From: Nitrososphaerota archaeon
GTDB taxonomy: Archaea; Thermoproteota; Nitrososphaeria; Nitrososphaerales; Gagatemarchaeaceae
Assembly (NCBI GenBank): GCA_028867035.1
Contig: JAGWHB010000001.1
Span: 124,001 to 188,000, forward strand
Direction of reading: 5' to 3'
DNA: 64,000 bases
The number at the start of each line of letters is the position of its first letter. The stretch's first letter is position 1. Of the stretch, positions 8,740-16,701 are shown piece after piece. The notes under the pieces were generated by a model. It saw only the letters and a list, made by a program, of their open reading frames with translations. It was not told the origin of the DNA and did no database searches. The translations under genes and the position numbers were made by a program.

Positions 8740-10210
8740 GTTCTCTCCTCCCCCTGAGCCAATCCAGGTCTGCACCGTAGAGGGCCCTCATGTCGTCCAG
8801 CCCGAAGCGCATCATCATCAGCCTCTCGATTCCAGGACCCCATGCTAGTACCGGTATCTTGACCCCAAGCGGCATGGTCACCTCAGGGCGGAAGACCCCC
8901 GACCCTCCGAGCTCGATCCAGCTCTTGAAGGGCTTCGAATATCCGACCACCTGCAAGGAGGGCTCTGTGTACGGGAAGTACGTAGGCCAGAGTTTGACGT
9001 CTGCCATGCCCAGTTTCTTGTAGAACTCTGAGAGGAATCCCATGAGGTGCCTGACGTTGAGCCCCTCTCCGACCATTATCCCATCCATCTGATAGAATTC
9101 GAACAGGTGCTTGTAATCCAGGTTTTCATTCCTGTAAACCTTCGATACTGCGAACACCCTGGTCTCCTTCTCCTTCGACTCCGACAGCGCCTTCACCGAA
9201 AGGACTGTGTTGTGGGTCCTGAGGACGAGCCGCCTCGCCTCCTCTATTCGCCATCGATATCCCCAGCCTCTGCTGCCTGTCCTCCAGCCGTCCTCGTGGG
9301 CGGCCGCCACGTTCGCCACGACGCCGCTCCTGTTCAGCTTCCGGTCGCTGATGCCGGCGATGTAGAAGGTGTCCTGCATCTCCCTGCCCGGATGGTCTTG
9401 GGGGATGAACAGGGCGTCGAAGTTCCAGAAGGCGGAGTGGACGCTGTCCCCCTGGAGCTCTGTGAAGCCCATGGAGACGTACACCTCTCTGACTTCTCTG
9501 ATGAAGTCGCGGACAGGGTGGCGCCGCCCCGGGGAGAACCGGGGGGCCTTGGCCTCGACGTCTATGGGCCTGAGGCTCTTGCCGCGCCAGGCTCCGGACG
9601 CCAGGACGGCCGGCGTGAGGGCGTCGATGAGGTCGGGCTCCGCCGAAGCCTTGGCAGCCTCCCTCCCCGCATTTGTGATGGTCACGGTCATGCTGCGGCT
9701 CTCATCCCGCCTGACTACCCCCCTCCTCAGGAGGTCGGCTACCAGGCCAGACTGCTCCGGAGGCAGGTCGCGTTCACTTGTACCTGACGAAATCAGATCT
9801 AGAAGGGCGCTCAGGGCCTGGGGGCCCTTCGGGTCGACGACCCAGACTACGGGCAGGGCCTCTCCTTCTACTTTGATCCAGCCCGCGCTCCGAGCCCTGC
9901 CGAAGGCGGCGGAGAACTCCTCGGCCGACCCGAACTCGGCTCTGAGGTCCTCCACCGTGAGCAGGCGGTCGGACTCGGCGACTTTGCGGACGAGCTCGAG
10001 CTCGGGGGGCCTGCGCGCGACCTCGAGGCGGCTGGAGGTAGACTCGTCGATGGAAACCATGCCCTTCGACGAAAGCCATTGCAGCGCCCGGCGGACCTGG
10101 TCTTCGTTCAACGAAGTGGCGGCCACAAGCGAATCGAACGTGAGGGAGCCTGGCTGTGCGAGGGATCCCAGAATCCTACGTTCTATCGGGTGGAGGGAGG
10201 TGCTGGACAT
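8726..10210 (-). CDS. pheS: Phenylalanyl-tRNA synthetase alpha subunit
   Basis: The 494-residue catalytic subunit of PheRS. The N terminus (1-220) has winged-helix modules typical of archaeal PheS (HPIERRILGSLAQPGSLTFDSL). The class II core contains motif 2-like RVFAVSKVYRNENLDYKHLFEFYQMDG and motif 3-like GVKIPVLAWGPGIERLMM. The open frame extends upstream to 10381 inside trpS, but the ATG at 10210 lies 5 bases after the trpS stop and begins a normal N terminus. It forms the middle of a trpS-pheS-pheT operon for the two large aromatic aminoacyl-tRNAs. Confidence 0.95.
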   Translation of the reverse strand: MSSTSLHPIERRILGSLAQPGSLTFDSLVAATSLNEDQVRRALQWLSSKGMVSIDESTSSRLEVARRPPELELVRKVAESDRLLTVEDLRAEFGSAEEFSAAFGRARSAGWIKVEGEALPVVWVVDPKGPQALSALLDLISSGTSERDLPPEQSGLVADLLRRGVVRRDESRSMTVTITNAGREAAKASAEPDLIDALTPAVLASGAWRGKSLRPIDVEAKAPRFSPGRRHPVRDFIREVREVYVSMGFTELQGDSVHSAFWNFDALFIPQDHPGREMQDTFYIAGISDRKLNRSGVVANVAAAHEDGWRTGSRGWGYRWRIEEARRLVLRTHNTVLSVKALSESKEKETRVFAVSKVYRNENLDYKHLFEFYQMDGIMVGEGLNVRHLMGFLSEFYKKLGMADVKLWPTYFPYTEPSLQVVGYSKPFKSWIELGGSGVFRPEVTMPLGVKIPVLAWGPGIERLMMMRFGLDDMRALYGADLDWLRGRRELAGS

Positions 10211-10215
10211 TCTTT

Positions 10216-11349
10216 TCACTCCTTGCCGGTCGACGAGAGGTAGCTCCTGCTCTTGGCGAGAAGCTCCTTTGCGTCGCCCATCATGGCCTCCCGCTTCTTG
10301 TGGTGCTGCTCGAGAAATGTTTTCACCAGTCCGATGGCCTCCTGTTTGCATTCGCCGCAGAGGCGGATCCCCTCGGTGCACTCGTAGTAGACCCTCTCGA
10401 CGTGCTCGTCGTCCTTGGCGAAATGGAACCTGTAGAGGTCGTAGACAGGGCAGATGTCGGCCCTCCCGCCGAGGCGCCGTTGCTCTTCGACCGTGTCCCT
10501 GCCTCCTGTGAAGGCGACCTTGACCCGCTTGGCAGCCTCTGCGGGGGTGTCGTCAAGTGTGAAACCGGACTCCGGGACCCTCTTCGACATCTTCTGTCCG
10601 CCGGTTAGAGAGAGCTCGAGCCTGTGGTATATCGCAGACGGGGGCAGGAATCCGAATTCCGAACCATAACGGCCTGCGAGGTCGCGGGTGAGCCTGATGT
10701 GGGGGTCCTGGTCCGCCCCCACGGGGACGAGCACCGGCTTCGGGCCGCCGAAGTCCGGGAGTTGAGGCATCAGTATGTCCCCTGCCTGGACCAGGGCTGA
10801 CATGTAGAGCCCGATCTGCCTTTCCCCGTAGATCGCTTTCAGCATGTTGTTGGTCACACCCCGGGAGAATATGGTGGCCAGCCTCATCACCCGCATCTCT
10901 TCGCTCTGTTTGTAAACGACGGCCTGGTCCGGATCCAAGCCGAGGGCCAGGATGTCAGCGACGTTTCTCAGGGCGGTCTTGGAACTCTCGTTGAAGGACA
11001 GGCCGTTGTCGGCGTAAGCCTCGACGTCGGCGATGGCGTAGAATACAGTCGACTTCTTCGACAGAGATTGAAAGTAAATCATGTCGTCGGCGGTCATCTT
11101 GTTCCCCAGATGGAAGACCCCGTCTGGCTTGATCCCGCTCATGACAGCGTATGGTTTGTTGCCGTCGACCGCGTCGATGACACGGGCGAGGTCGCGCTGG
11201 CCGAAGTCGATGCCGCGGCTCAGGTGGGGACTAGGCTTCTTGAAGCGCGTCAGCAGGGGGCCCACAGGTTGGATCCCGAACTCTGACTGCAGGCGGGAGT
11301 AGTCCTTTATCGAACTCGTGCCCCAAGGGTCCAGTTTGTCCTTTTCCAC
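10216..11349 (-). CDS. trpS: Tryptophanyl-tRNA synthetase
   Basis: A 377-residue class I synthetase of archaeal/eukaryotic type. The HIGH-equivalent HLGN is at residues 80-83 and the KMSKR (KMSKS) loop is near 255 in SLTGGQKMSKRVPES. The archaeal N-terminal extension (WGTSSIKDYSRLQSEFG…RGIDFGQRDL) is present. A CGECK motif near 340 is also usual. It leads the trpS-pheS-pheT operon; an AT-rich TTAAATC element lies about 30 bases upstream of the ATG. The cognate tRNA-Trp gene lies 3.4 kb away at 14789. Confidence 0.95.
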   Translation of the reverse strand: MEKDKLDPWGTSSIKDYSRLQSEFGIQPVGPLLTRFKKPSPHLSRGIDFGQRDLARVIDAVDGNKPYAVMSGIKPDGVFHLGNKMTADDMIYFQSLSKKSTVFYAIADVEAYADNGLSFNESSKTALRNVADILALGLDPDQAVVYKQSEEMRVMRLATIFSRGVTNNMLKAIYGERQIGLYMSALVQAGDILMPQLPDFGGPKPVLVPVGADQDPHIRLTRDLAGRYGSEFGFLPPSAIYHRLELSLTGGQKMSKRVPESGFTLDDTPAEAAKRVKVAFTGGRDTVEEQRRLGGRADICPVYDLYRFHFAKDDEHVERVYYECTEGIRLCGECKQEAIGLVKTFLEQHHKKREAMMGDAKELLAKSRSYLSSTGKE

Positions 11350-11403
11350 TCTACTTTCGCCTGCACGAGTTCAGATTTAACCCCTCTCCAGTTTCAATCC
11401 GTC

Positions 11404-11883
11404 TCATCGCTTGGTTCGCCGCTTCAAGACCCTCCCCTGGGCATCTATCTCCCCGTTCCTGATCCTCGTGGAGGAGATGGGTTTCGAATCTGCGGCTAGG
11501 ACGTACTCGACGGTTTCAACCGCCAGAGGCGGGAAGCCCTTCGCCTCTCGGAGTGCGTTGGCTATGGGGACACGCTTCGCGGTCTCCTTGCTCACGACTA
11601 TCGCCTGGACCTCCGGGGAAGCGATCCCAGGTCCGAAGAAGTCGTCGAGCTTCGCGATGAGGTATTCCCTGCCCGGGAACCTGCCTTCGATGAGGGACCT
11701 CAGGGCCCGGACCCTTTCGTCATATGACTGGTCGGGACTCTTCCCTTCCTTGAGGGCAAAGGCGTCAGATGTGACTCCGATGACCACCCTATCCCCGACA
11801 CCGAAGCTCTTGGTAAGGAGGGCGATGTGGCCCTCGTGTATGTGGTCGAACGTCCCTCCGGTGGCGACAGTCTTGTATTTCAT
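11404..11883 (-). CDS. coaD: Phosphopantetheine adenylyltransferase, archaeal type
   Basis: A 159-residue nucleotidyltransferase of the archaeal PPAT family (COG1019), which makes dephospho-CoA from 4'-phosphopantetheine and ATP. The nucleotide-binding TGGTFDHIHEGHIAL (residues 8-22) has the H-x-G-H signature, and ISSTRIRNGEID near the C terminus is the second conserved ATP loop. Length is normal. It shares a 76-88 base divergent promoter region with the methionine aminopeptidase. Confidence 0.92.
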   Translation of the reverse strand: MKYKTVATGGTFDHIHEGHIALLTKSFGVGDRVVIGVTSDAFALKEGKSPDQSYDERVRALRSLIEGRFPGREYLIAKLDDFFGPGIASPEVQAIVVSKETAKRVPIANALREAKGFPPLAVETVEYVLAADSKPISSTRIRNGEIDAQGRVLKRRTKR

Positions 11884-11971
11884 CCAATCACCCTGACTTC
11901 ACAAATCAGTTGAAATACCACGGACGGCGCCGCTGGCCTCATAACGCAATAAAGGATTTGTGAGGTCGCAA

Positions 11972-12859
11972 ATGATTCCAGGGGAGTACAAAGAGTCAGG
12001 AAGAATCACCAGCCAGGTGAAGTCTGTCGTCCGTTCGGCGGTGAAGCCGGGGGTCGGATATCTGGATATCTGCGAGCTGGTCAAGAAGGAGGTTGAATCG
12101 AGAGGGGGGCGCCTGGCGTTTCCGACCGGAATCGGGGTGAATCAGGTGACGGCCCACTATGCCCCCCAGGAGGGGGATGAGTCGGTCGTCCGCGAGGAGG
12201 ACCTGGTGAAGGTTGACTTCGGGGTCCACATCGACGGGTATGTCACAGACACTTCGGTGAGCGTGACGTTCAACCCTGAGTACAACCTCCTGCTGGAGGC
12301 CACGGAGCGCGCGCTCGAAGTGGCCGTGGCAACTGCCAGAAGGGAACCGAGGACGGGAGAGATTGGGAGGGAGATCCACAGGGAAGCGGCAAGGTTCGGG
12401 TTCAAGACCATCGAGAACCTCACGGGCCATACGGTGGACAGGTACACGGTGCACGCGGGCAAGAGCATCCCCAACCTGTACATGCCTGGGATGCAGTCCC
12501 TCAAGAAAGGGGACGTCTTCGCCATCGAGCCGTTCCTTACCCTCGGGTCGGCCGCCGGCTATGTCGTGGACAGCCCATCGCGGACAATCTTTTCGATCGT
12601 GGCGAGGAAGAAGACGGGCGCAGCTGAGCTGGACGCCTTTGTGGACAGGGTGTGGTCGGAGCGGAAGACCCTCCCGTTCACTCCGCAGTGGTACACAAAG
12701 GTTGCCCCAAAGGAGAAGCTGGAAGGAATCGTCGACCGCCTTGTCTCCAAGAGGATCTTGAGGGCATACCCTACCCTCGTAGAAGCCTCAGGAAGTCCCG
12801 TAGCTCAGTTCGAGCACACCATGGCGCTGGATGACAGGGGTCTCGTCGTCTTAACCTGA
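11972..12859 (+). CDS. map: Methionine aminopeptidase, type II
   Basis: Removes N-terminal Met from new proteins. The 295-residue length and the ~60-residue insertion in the C-terminal half mark it as type II, the archaeal/eukaryotic form. Metal ligands are visible: VKVDFGVHIDGYVTDTSV (two Asp), the GHTVDRYTVHAG His, AIEPFLTLG (Glu) and the final FEHTMAL (Glu). The ATG at 11972 is preferred; a GTG at 11960 in frame lies closer to the TATA element (about 11947-11954) than the expected transcription start. Its end overlaps the convergent zinc-ribbon gene by 9 bases. Confidence 0.93.
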   Translation: MIPGEYKESGRITSQVKSVVRSAVKPGVGYLDICELVKKEVESRGGRLAFPTGIGVNQVTAHYAPQEGDESVVREEDLVKVDFGVHIDGYVTDTSVSVTFNPEYNLLLEATERALEVAVATARREPRTGEIGREIHREAARFGFKTIENLTGHTVDRYTVHAGKSIPNLYMPGMQSLKKGDVFAIEPFLTLGSAAGYVVDSPSRTIFSIVARKKTGAAELDAFVDRVWSERKTLPFTPQWYTKVAPKEKLEGIVDRLVSKRILRAYPTLVEASGSPVAQFEHTMALDDRGLVVLT

Positions 12860-13054
12860 GGGCTTCGAGCTCTCTGCGTAGACCAGGCTGACGCGGGTCG
12901 CGTTGGAACACTTCGTGCACTTAGCTGCCTCCTTTGTGACGTAGTCCCCTACGGTGAAGGCTCGCTTCGTCTTCTGCCCGCAGACTGGGCACTCCTCGAT
13001 GGTGTAAACCAGCAGCTTCGACTTCTTGTCCGCAGCGGGCACAGAGCTCATCAT
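12851..13054 (-). CDS. Small zinc-ribbon protein linked to DUF1512 gene
   Basis: A 67-residue protein with two CxxC pairs (ECPVCGQ at about 21-27 and AKCTKCSN at about 44-51), enough to bind one zinc ion in a ribbon fold. The region between is basic. I do not recognise a named family. Its ATG overlaps the stop of the upstream DUF1512 gene (ATGA), so it is probably translated together with it. It could be a partner or regulatory subunit of that protein; this is inference from position only. Confidence 0.75.
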   Translation of the reverse strand: MMSSVPAADKKSKLLVYTIEECPVCGQKTKRAFTVGDYVTKEAAKCTKCSNATRVSLVYAESSKPSG

Positions 13055-14175
13055 TGCGCTACACCGAGGGTATTGCCTATCCCCGCGACGACGACGCTGT
13101 CTCCTTCCTTCGTCTTCTCCTCGATGACCCTGTTGAGGACGAGCGTCACTTTGTCGGCCGCCTCTGCTATCTCCTTCCTCATCACGGTGATCGCTTCGAG
13201 TATGCTCTGTTTGACCAGGATGGCATACAGCGGGACCTTCGCCTTGGTCGCGGCCTCTTCGATCTGGAACTTTTCGACCCCGATTCCACCTATGGCGGCC
13301 CCGACCCCTTCCGCGATCTCCCCCGTCTTCTCCCCCTCCAGCTTGAGGGCGGCGTCGATCATCACTATGGCGCTCGGCTTGATACCCATCTCCCCGACAA
13401 TCTTCGAGATGGCCACTCCCGGCTGGCCGACGTATGCCATGGGCCCGTCAGCCTTCAGGACATAGAGCTTCCTTCCCTTGTATTCCGTCTCCGCCATCAC
13501 GGTGTCCTTGGCAACGACGCGCTTCTCCTTCCCTGCCATGAACCTCGAGACCACCACCGGGCCGATCCCGTCTCCGACCGGCTGCCCGAGCTTGAACGAG
13601 TCTACTGCGTTGAGGAGGGCGTCCGCCTCCTGGATTATCATCGGCATGAGCATCTGGAGCTGCACCAGGGTGAAGTACGAGTTCGTCTTCTTCCCCAACA
13701 GGTAGAAGTGGCGGACTATCTTGTGAATCATGTTCAGTGAAGTGGCCACCTCGAGGAGGTTCTCGGAGATGGAGACCGTCACCGGACTGTTCTGGCCCAG
13801 CAGAGCTCCGACCTCGGCTCTGACCCTGTCGTTGTTGGTCGTCACCACGTGGTCAATCTTCCCGACCAGACCTGCCGGGTCGATGTCGACCGGCATTATC
13901 GTGACGTAGTCCAAGAACTGGTCCACCCTCTGGGTCGGGTCGTTGGCTGCCTTCCCCACGTTGACCAGATAGTCGATGGCCTCTTTCCTTGACTTGTCCT
14001 TCATCACCTTCAGCTTGTTGAGGCCCCTGCTTATGTCGCTCAGAGCCAGGTACGACTGTATCCTGGTCTGGTAGAGGAAGGTCAGAGCGAAAAACGCGAT
14101 CCAGATCAGAGTGACGAGGGATGAAGCGTCGACTCCGGGTAACGCCTGCAATGCAACGCCTGGGAGGATGAACAC
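13051..14175 (-). CDS. DUF1512 family archaeal protein
   Basis: A 374-residue protein of the archaeal DUF1512 family, function unknown. A single N-terminal membrane segment (about 20-37, LVTLIWIAFFALTFLYQT) is followed by a large cytoplasmic region with SRGLNKLKVMKDKSRKEAI, a conserved DYVTIMPVDIDPAGLVGKIDHVV stretch, and a C-terminal nucleotide-fold-like part containing GVAISKIVGEMG and VMIDAALKLEGEKTGEIAEGVGAAIGG. The membrane anchor plus a soluble domain suggests a scaffold or enzyme at the inner face of the membrane. It is first in a two-gene unit with the zinc ribbon. Confidence 0.8.
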   Translation of the reverse strand: MFILPGVALQALPGVDASSLVTLIWIAFFALTFLYQTRIQSYLALSDISRGLNKLKVMKDKSRKEAIDYLVNVGKAANDPTQRVDQFLDYVTIMPVDIDPAGLVGKIDHVVTTNNDRVRAEVGALLGQNSPVTVSISENLLEVATSLNMIHKIVRHFYLLGKKTNSYFTLVQLQMLMPMIIQEADALLNAVDSFKLGQPVGDGIGPVVVSRFMAGKEKRVVAKDTVMAETEYKGRKLYVLKADGPMAYVGQPGVAISKIVGEMGIKPSAIVMIDAALKLEGEKTGEIAEGVGAAIGGIGVEKFQIEEAATKAKVPLYAILVKQSILEAITVMRKEIAEAADKVTLVLNRVIEEKTKEGDSVVVAGIGNTLGVAQ

Positions 14176-14457
14176 GGAACTTCCATATTCCTCATCGTAA
14201 ACTCGGACTTAAATGTTCTGGATTAAAGGTACATTTCGCCGTAAAATTTGGGAAATAGGCGCCGGCATCTCGGCTTCCCGACTCCTTTCGGAAGTCAGTA
14301 GCACCGGGACGACGCGTGGTTTGACTTCTAGGATCGGAACGAGTCTAGGTCGGGCCCACACGCTATGGCCGGCTGAAAATTGGTCTTCCCTATGCGGTAG
14401 ATTAACGTTTCTGAGTGCCGCCAAGCGTTTTTTACCTGAGGTGGGCCACGTCGGGTC
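14176..14457. other. Intergenic region with hairpins, no gene recognised
   Basis: This 282-base gap between divergent genes starts with AT-rich promoter sequence for the DUF1512 gene. It then holds a GC-rich stretch (about 14255-14385) with several inverted repeats, for example GACT-CC-TTTC-GG-AAGTC near 14280. It could encode a small RNA but has no box C/D or clear H/ACA end that I can defend. Confidence 0.4.
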
Positions 14458-14730
14458 GTGCAAAGGAAGCTGCTGGACATCCTCGCCTGCCCCATAGACA
14501 AGCACTATCCCCTGGGGCTGCTCGAATTCAGCCTCAGAGAAGGGGACGTCATCGTAGACGGCGTCCTCACCTGCTCCGAATGTGGCAGATACTACCCCAT
14601 AATCGACGAGATACCGGTGATGCTGCCGGACAACCTGAGGAACAGGAAGGAGGACCTGGGGTTCCTCGAGAGGTGGAGTTCGAAGCTGCCGGACGGGGTG
14701 GTCCATGGCGGAAAGCCCTGGAGCCTCTGA
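14458..14730 (+). CDS. Trm112-like zinc-ribbon protein
   Basis: A 90-residue Trm112 homologue. KLLDILACPID…VDGVLTCSECGRYYPIIDEIPVMLPDNLR is the family signature. One CP pair has lost its second Cys (CPID rather than CPIC), while CSEC is intact. Trm112 proteins bind and activate tRNA, rRNA and protein methyltransferases, so this is probably a shared methyltransferase partner. GTG start gives the standard MQRKLLDIL beginning. It ends just before tRNA-Trp. Confidence 0.85.
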   Translation: MQRKLLDILACPIDKHYPLGLLEFSLREGDVIVDGVLTCSECGRYYPIIDEIPVMLPDNLRNRKEDLGFLERWSSKLPDGVVHGGKPWSL

Positions 14731-14788
14731 AAGGACAGGACTCGGAAAGAAACCCTAAAGGCACCTGCGGGTCGCCCCGGGTCTCGGT

Positions 14789-14944
14789 GGGGGTATAGCC
14801 CAGAACACGGTGAAGGTGGGCAGCTAGGCAGGGCGACAGGCTCCAGTGGTCAAACTAAGAAGTTTGATGACACGGCAGCGTGGATGATTAGGCATTGGAG
14901 CTGCAGAAACCTGTAGACCGTCGGTTCAAATCCGACTACCCCCA
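14789..14944 (+). tRNA. tRNA-Trp (CCA) with D-loop and anticodon-loop introns
   Basis: Acceptor arms GGGGGTA and TACCCCC pair fully; discriminator A is at 14944. The T arm GTCGG-TTCAAAT-CCGAC and anticodon stem ACAGG/CCTGT are intact. The anticodon loop CTCCAGA forms after removing about 62 bases (14847-14908) at position 37/38, the common archaeal intron site. A second insertion of 20 bases (14804-14823) in the D loop is bounded by CAG repeats; without it the D loop has the usual GG pair. The anticodon pairs with TTGGAGC in the intron, the normal pre-tRNA fold. Confidence 0.92.
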
Positions 14945-14981
14945 CACACCGATTCCATCTCACTGTATTTTCGTTCAATTT

Positions 14982-14996
14982 GTTATAATTATATAC
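14982..14996 (+). promoter_or_regulatory. TATA element of the PEF-type surface protein
   Basis: TTATAATTATATACG, centred about 28 bases before the TTG at 15020. The earlier in-frame TTG at 15008 is too near to it to be transcribed, which decides the start. Confidence 0.5.
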
Positions 14997-15019
14997 GCTA
15001 GTGCGCGTTGACTTCTGAG

Positions 15020-15679
15020 TTGGCCAGCAGAGGATATCTCTTCCTTACTACGGTCATGGTCGCGTTGGTGCTGACCGCGCAGTCAGCCACGGCTCAGACC
15101 ACGTATACGATGAAGGTTTCGACTGATTTGGGATCCTATACGGTCGGCCAGACGATAAAGTTGACGGGCAGTGTCTCGCCGGCTCCAGGACCATCGACTG
15201 GGGTGACTCTGAGGGTCGAGAACCCAGGAGGACAGGTCGTTGTCGTAGCCGAAGCGCCCGTCGGGGCTACCACTGGCGAGTTCAATTACACTCTCGTAGC
15301 CGGAGGGAGCTCGAGCTGGGTTGCGGGCACCTACACAGTAAATGCGACTTGGGGAGCGTATCCCCCTCAGATCTTCGCGAAGGCCACTTTCGGTTATTCG
15401 ACAACCACCTCCTCCACTACCACCACTACCACCACTACCACGACTACGACCTCTACCAGCACCACCACTTCCACTACGACCAGTTCGTCTACAACTACGA
15501 GCTCATCGACAACAAGTTCATCTTCGACTACTTCCTCGAGTAGCTCAGGCGGGGGAGGCATCCCGGAATTCCCCTATCAGGCCGCCCTGACTGGGGTCTT
15601 TGCCGCCGTCATCCTATCGGCATACCTGCTCATGAGGAGATTTGCGATCCGAGTGCCCTCCGTCCCATCGGCCCGGTAG
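15020..15679 (+). CDS. Secreted protein with Ser/Thr linker and PEF-type sorting tail
   Basis: A 219-residue surface protein. It has an N-terminal signal peptide ending near AQSATAQ, an immunoglobulin-like beta domain (about 27-120, with YTVGQTIKLTGSVSP), a Thr/Ser-only linker of about 55 residues that is a likely glycosylation region, a Gly run, then IPEFPYQ followed by a hydrophobic helix and the basic end MRRF. That tripartite tail (PEF motif, membrane helix, Arg cluster) is the layout recognised by archaeosortases. The next gene encodes such an enzyme, so this is its probable dedicated substrate, cleaved and anchored at the cell surface. Confidence 0.8.
   Translation: MASRGYLFLTTVMVALVLTAQSATAQTTYTMKVSTDLGSYTVGQTIKLTGSVSPAPGPSTGVTLRVENPGGQVVVVAEAPVGATTGEFNYTLVAGGSSSWVAGTYTVNATWGAYPPQIFAKATFGYSTTTSSTTTTTTTTTTTTSTSTTTSTTTSSSTTTSSSTTSSSSTTSSSSSGGGGIPEFPYQAALTGVFAAVILSAYLLMRRFAIRVPSVPSAR
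15405..15540 (+). repeat. Low-complexity ACC/ACT/TCG tract encoding the Thr/Ser linker
   Basis: A run of Thr and Ser codons (ACC, ACT, ACG, TCG, TCA, AGC) with near-triplet repetition. Such tracts change length readily by slippage, so linker length may vary among strains. Confidence 0.7.
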
Positions 15680-15692
15680 GCTTGGCAGATAA

Positions 15693-16595
15693 TTGAAGGC
15701 CGAGTTCAGATTTCTTGTCTGGCTAGCAGCGTCCGCGGCCCTGTCGGCAGCCGCCGCGCCAAACTTCCTCAACCTACTGAACCAGTCCCTTGGAGACACA
15801 TTCGGCAGCGTGTTTCCCGCGATTCCGTTCGCCGCCCTCCTCACTCTGATATTCGCGCTCAGGTGGGAGGAACTCAAGGGAGTCCTCGCCGAGGAGGGGA
15901 AGCTGTCGTCGCAGCTCCCGACGCGAATCATTGGGGCCGCGGTCATCGCGGGACTGCTGTTACTCGAACCCCTGACGAATCAGGCTGTTGAGACTGCGGG
16001 CATCGCTGTGATCCTGACCTTCTACGGGGCGTCCCTTGCCATCAACCCTCTCACAAAGCGCTTCATGCTCCCCTATGCATTGGTCTACTCTGCTGGAATC
16101 GGCGCCCCCTCCGTCCTGCAGGGGGCTTTCGGCGAGCCCTTGGCCACCCTTTCGTCCTCGCTTTCCTCAAGGTTTGTCGGCGTCCTCGGGTTCCCCGTCG
16201 CCTGGCAGGGCACCCAGTTCCAGTTCCTGTCCAAGTCTGGAGAGGTCGTGAGCGGCGCCGTTACGCCCGGATGTTCCAGTATCATTTCGGTGACGACTTT
16301 CCTCGGCCTGCTGGCACTCATGCATATGGACCTGAGGAAAGATGCGCGTTCGACCCTGACGCTGGCGGTGGTGGGCATCCTGGTCCTGACCATCCTGAAC
16401 TCCGTGCGGATAATGCTCCTCATGTGGGTGGGGTACGTCGACGGCGTTGACGCATTCTGGGGGGTGCATAACTGGATTGGGTACGCGCTTTTCGTCGGTT
16501 TCTATCTGGCTATCCTTCCCGTTTACTCCAGGATGGGGAGAAATGGAACTGGCGTTTACCCGACGGGTCTGCAGATCTCCTCCACCCAGACCTGA
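15693..16595 (+). CDS. Archaeosortase/exosortase family protein
   Basis: A 300-residue integral membrane protein with about eight hydrophobic segments. The three catalytic positions of the exosortase/archaeosortase family are visible in membrane-border contexts: Cys194 in VTPGCSSIISVTTF, Arg239 in LNSVRIMLLM, and His259 in VHNWIGYALFVGFYL. These enzymes cut proteins after a C-terminal sorting signal and are thought to transfer them to a lipid. It starts 13 bases after the PEF-type protein gene on the same strand. The TTG start is the only one that fits the spacing. Confidence 0.85.
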   Translation: MKAEFRFLVWLAASAALSAAAAPNFLNLLNQSLGDTFGSVFPAIPFAALLTLIFALRWEELKGVLAEEGKLSSQLPTRIIGAAVIAGLLLLEPLTNQAVETAGIAVILTFYGASLAINPLTKRFMLPYALVYSAGIGAPSVLQGAFGEPLATLSSSLSSRFVGVLGFPVAWQGTQFQFLSKSGEVVSGAVTPGCSSIISVTTFLGLLALMHMDLRKDARSTLTLAVVGILVLTILNSVRIMLLMWVGYVDGVDAFWGVHNWIGYALFVGFYLAILPVYSRMGRNGTGVYPTGLQISSTQT

Positions 16596-16701
16596 CACCC
16601 TTCACGATGGCGTAATCCGCTTCGCCGAAATCAGTATGGAGCGGATTCAAGACTGAAACCCTTCCTTCTGTTAATTAACAACGGCGAACGGAGGCCGAGC
16701 C

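Noticed and set aside
9047..9787. Large open frames opposite pheS, pheT, rad50, nrdJ and atpA
   Set aside because: They mirror strong codon bias of the true genes and show no family features.
14847..14908. Box C/D guide RNA in the tRNA-Trp intron
   Set aside because: TGATGA-like sequences occur, but no CTGA box D is found; in known cases the intron holds clear C/D and C'/D' pairs.
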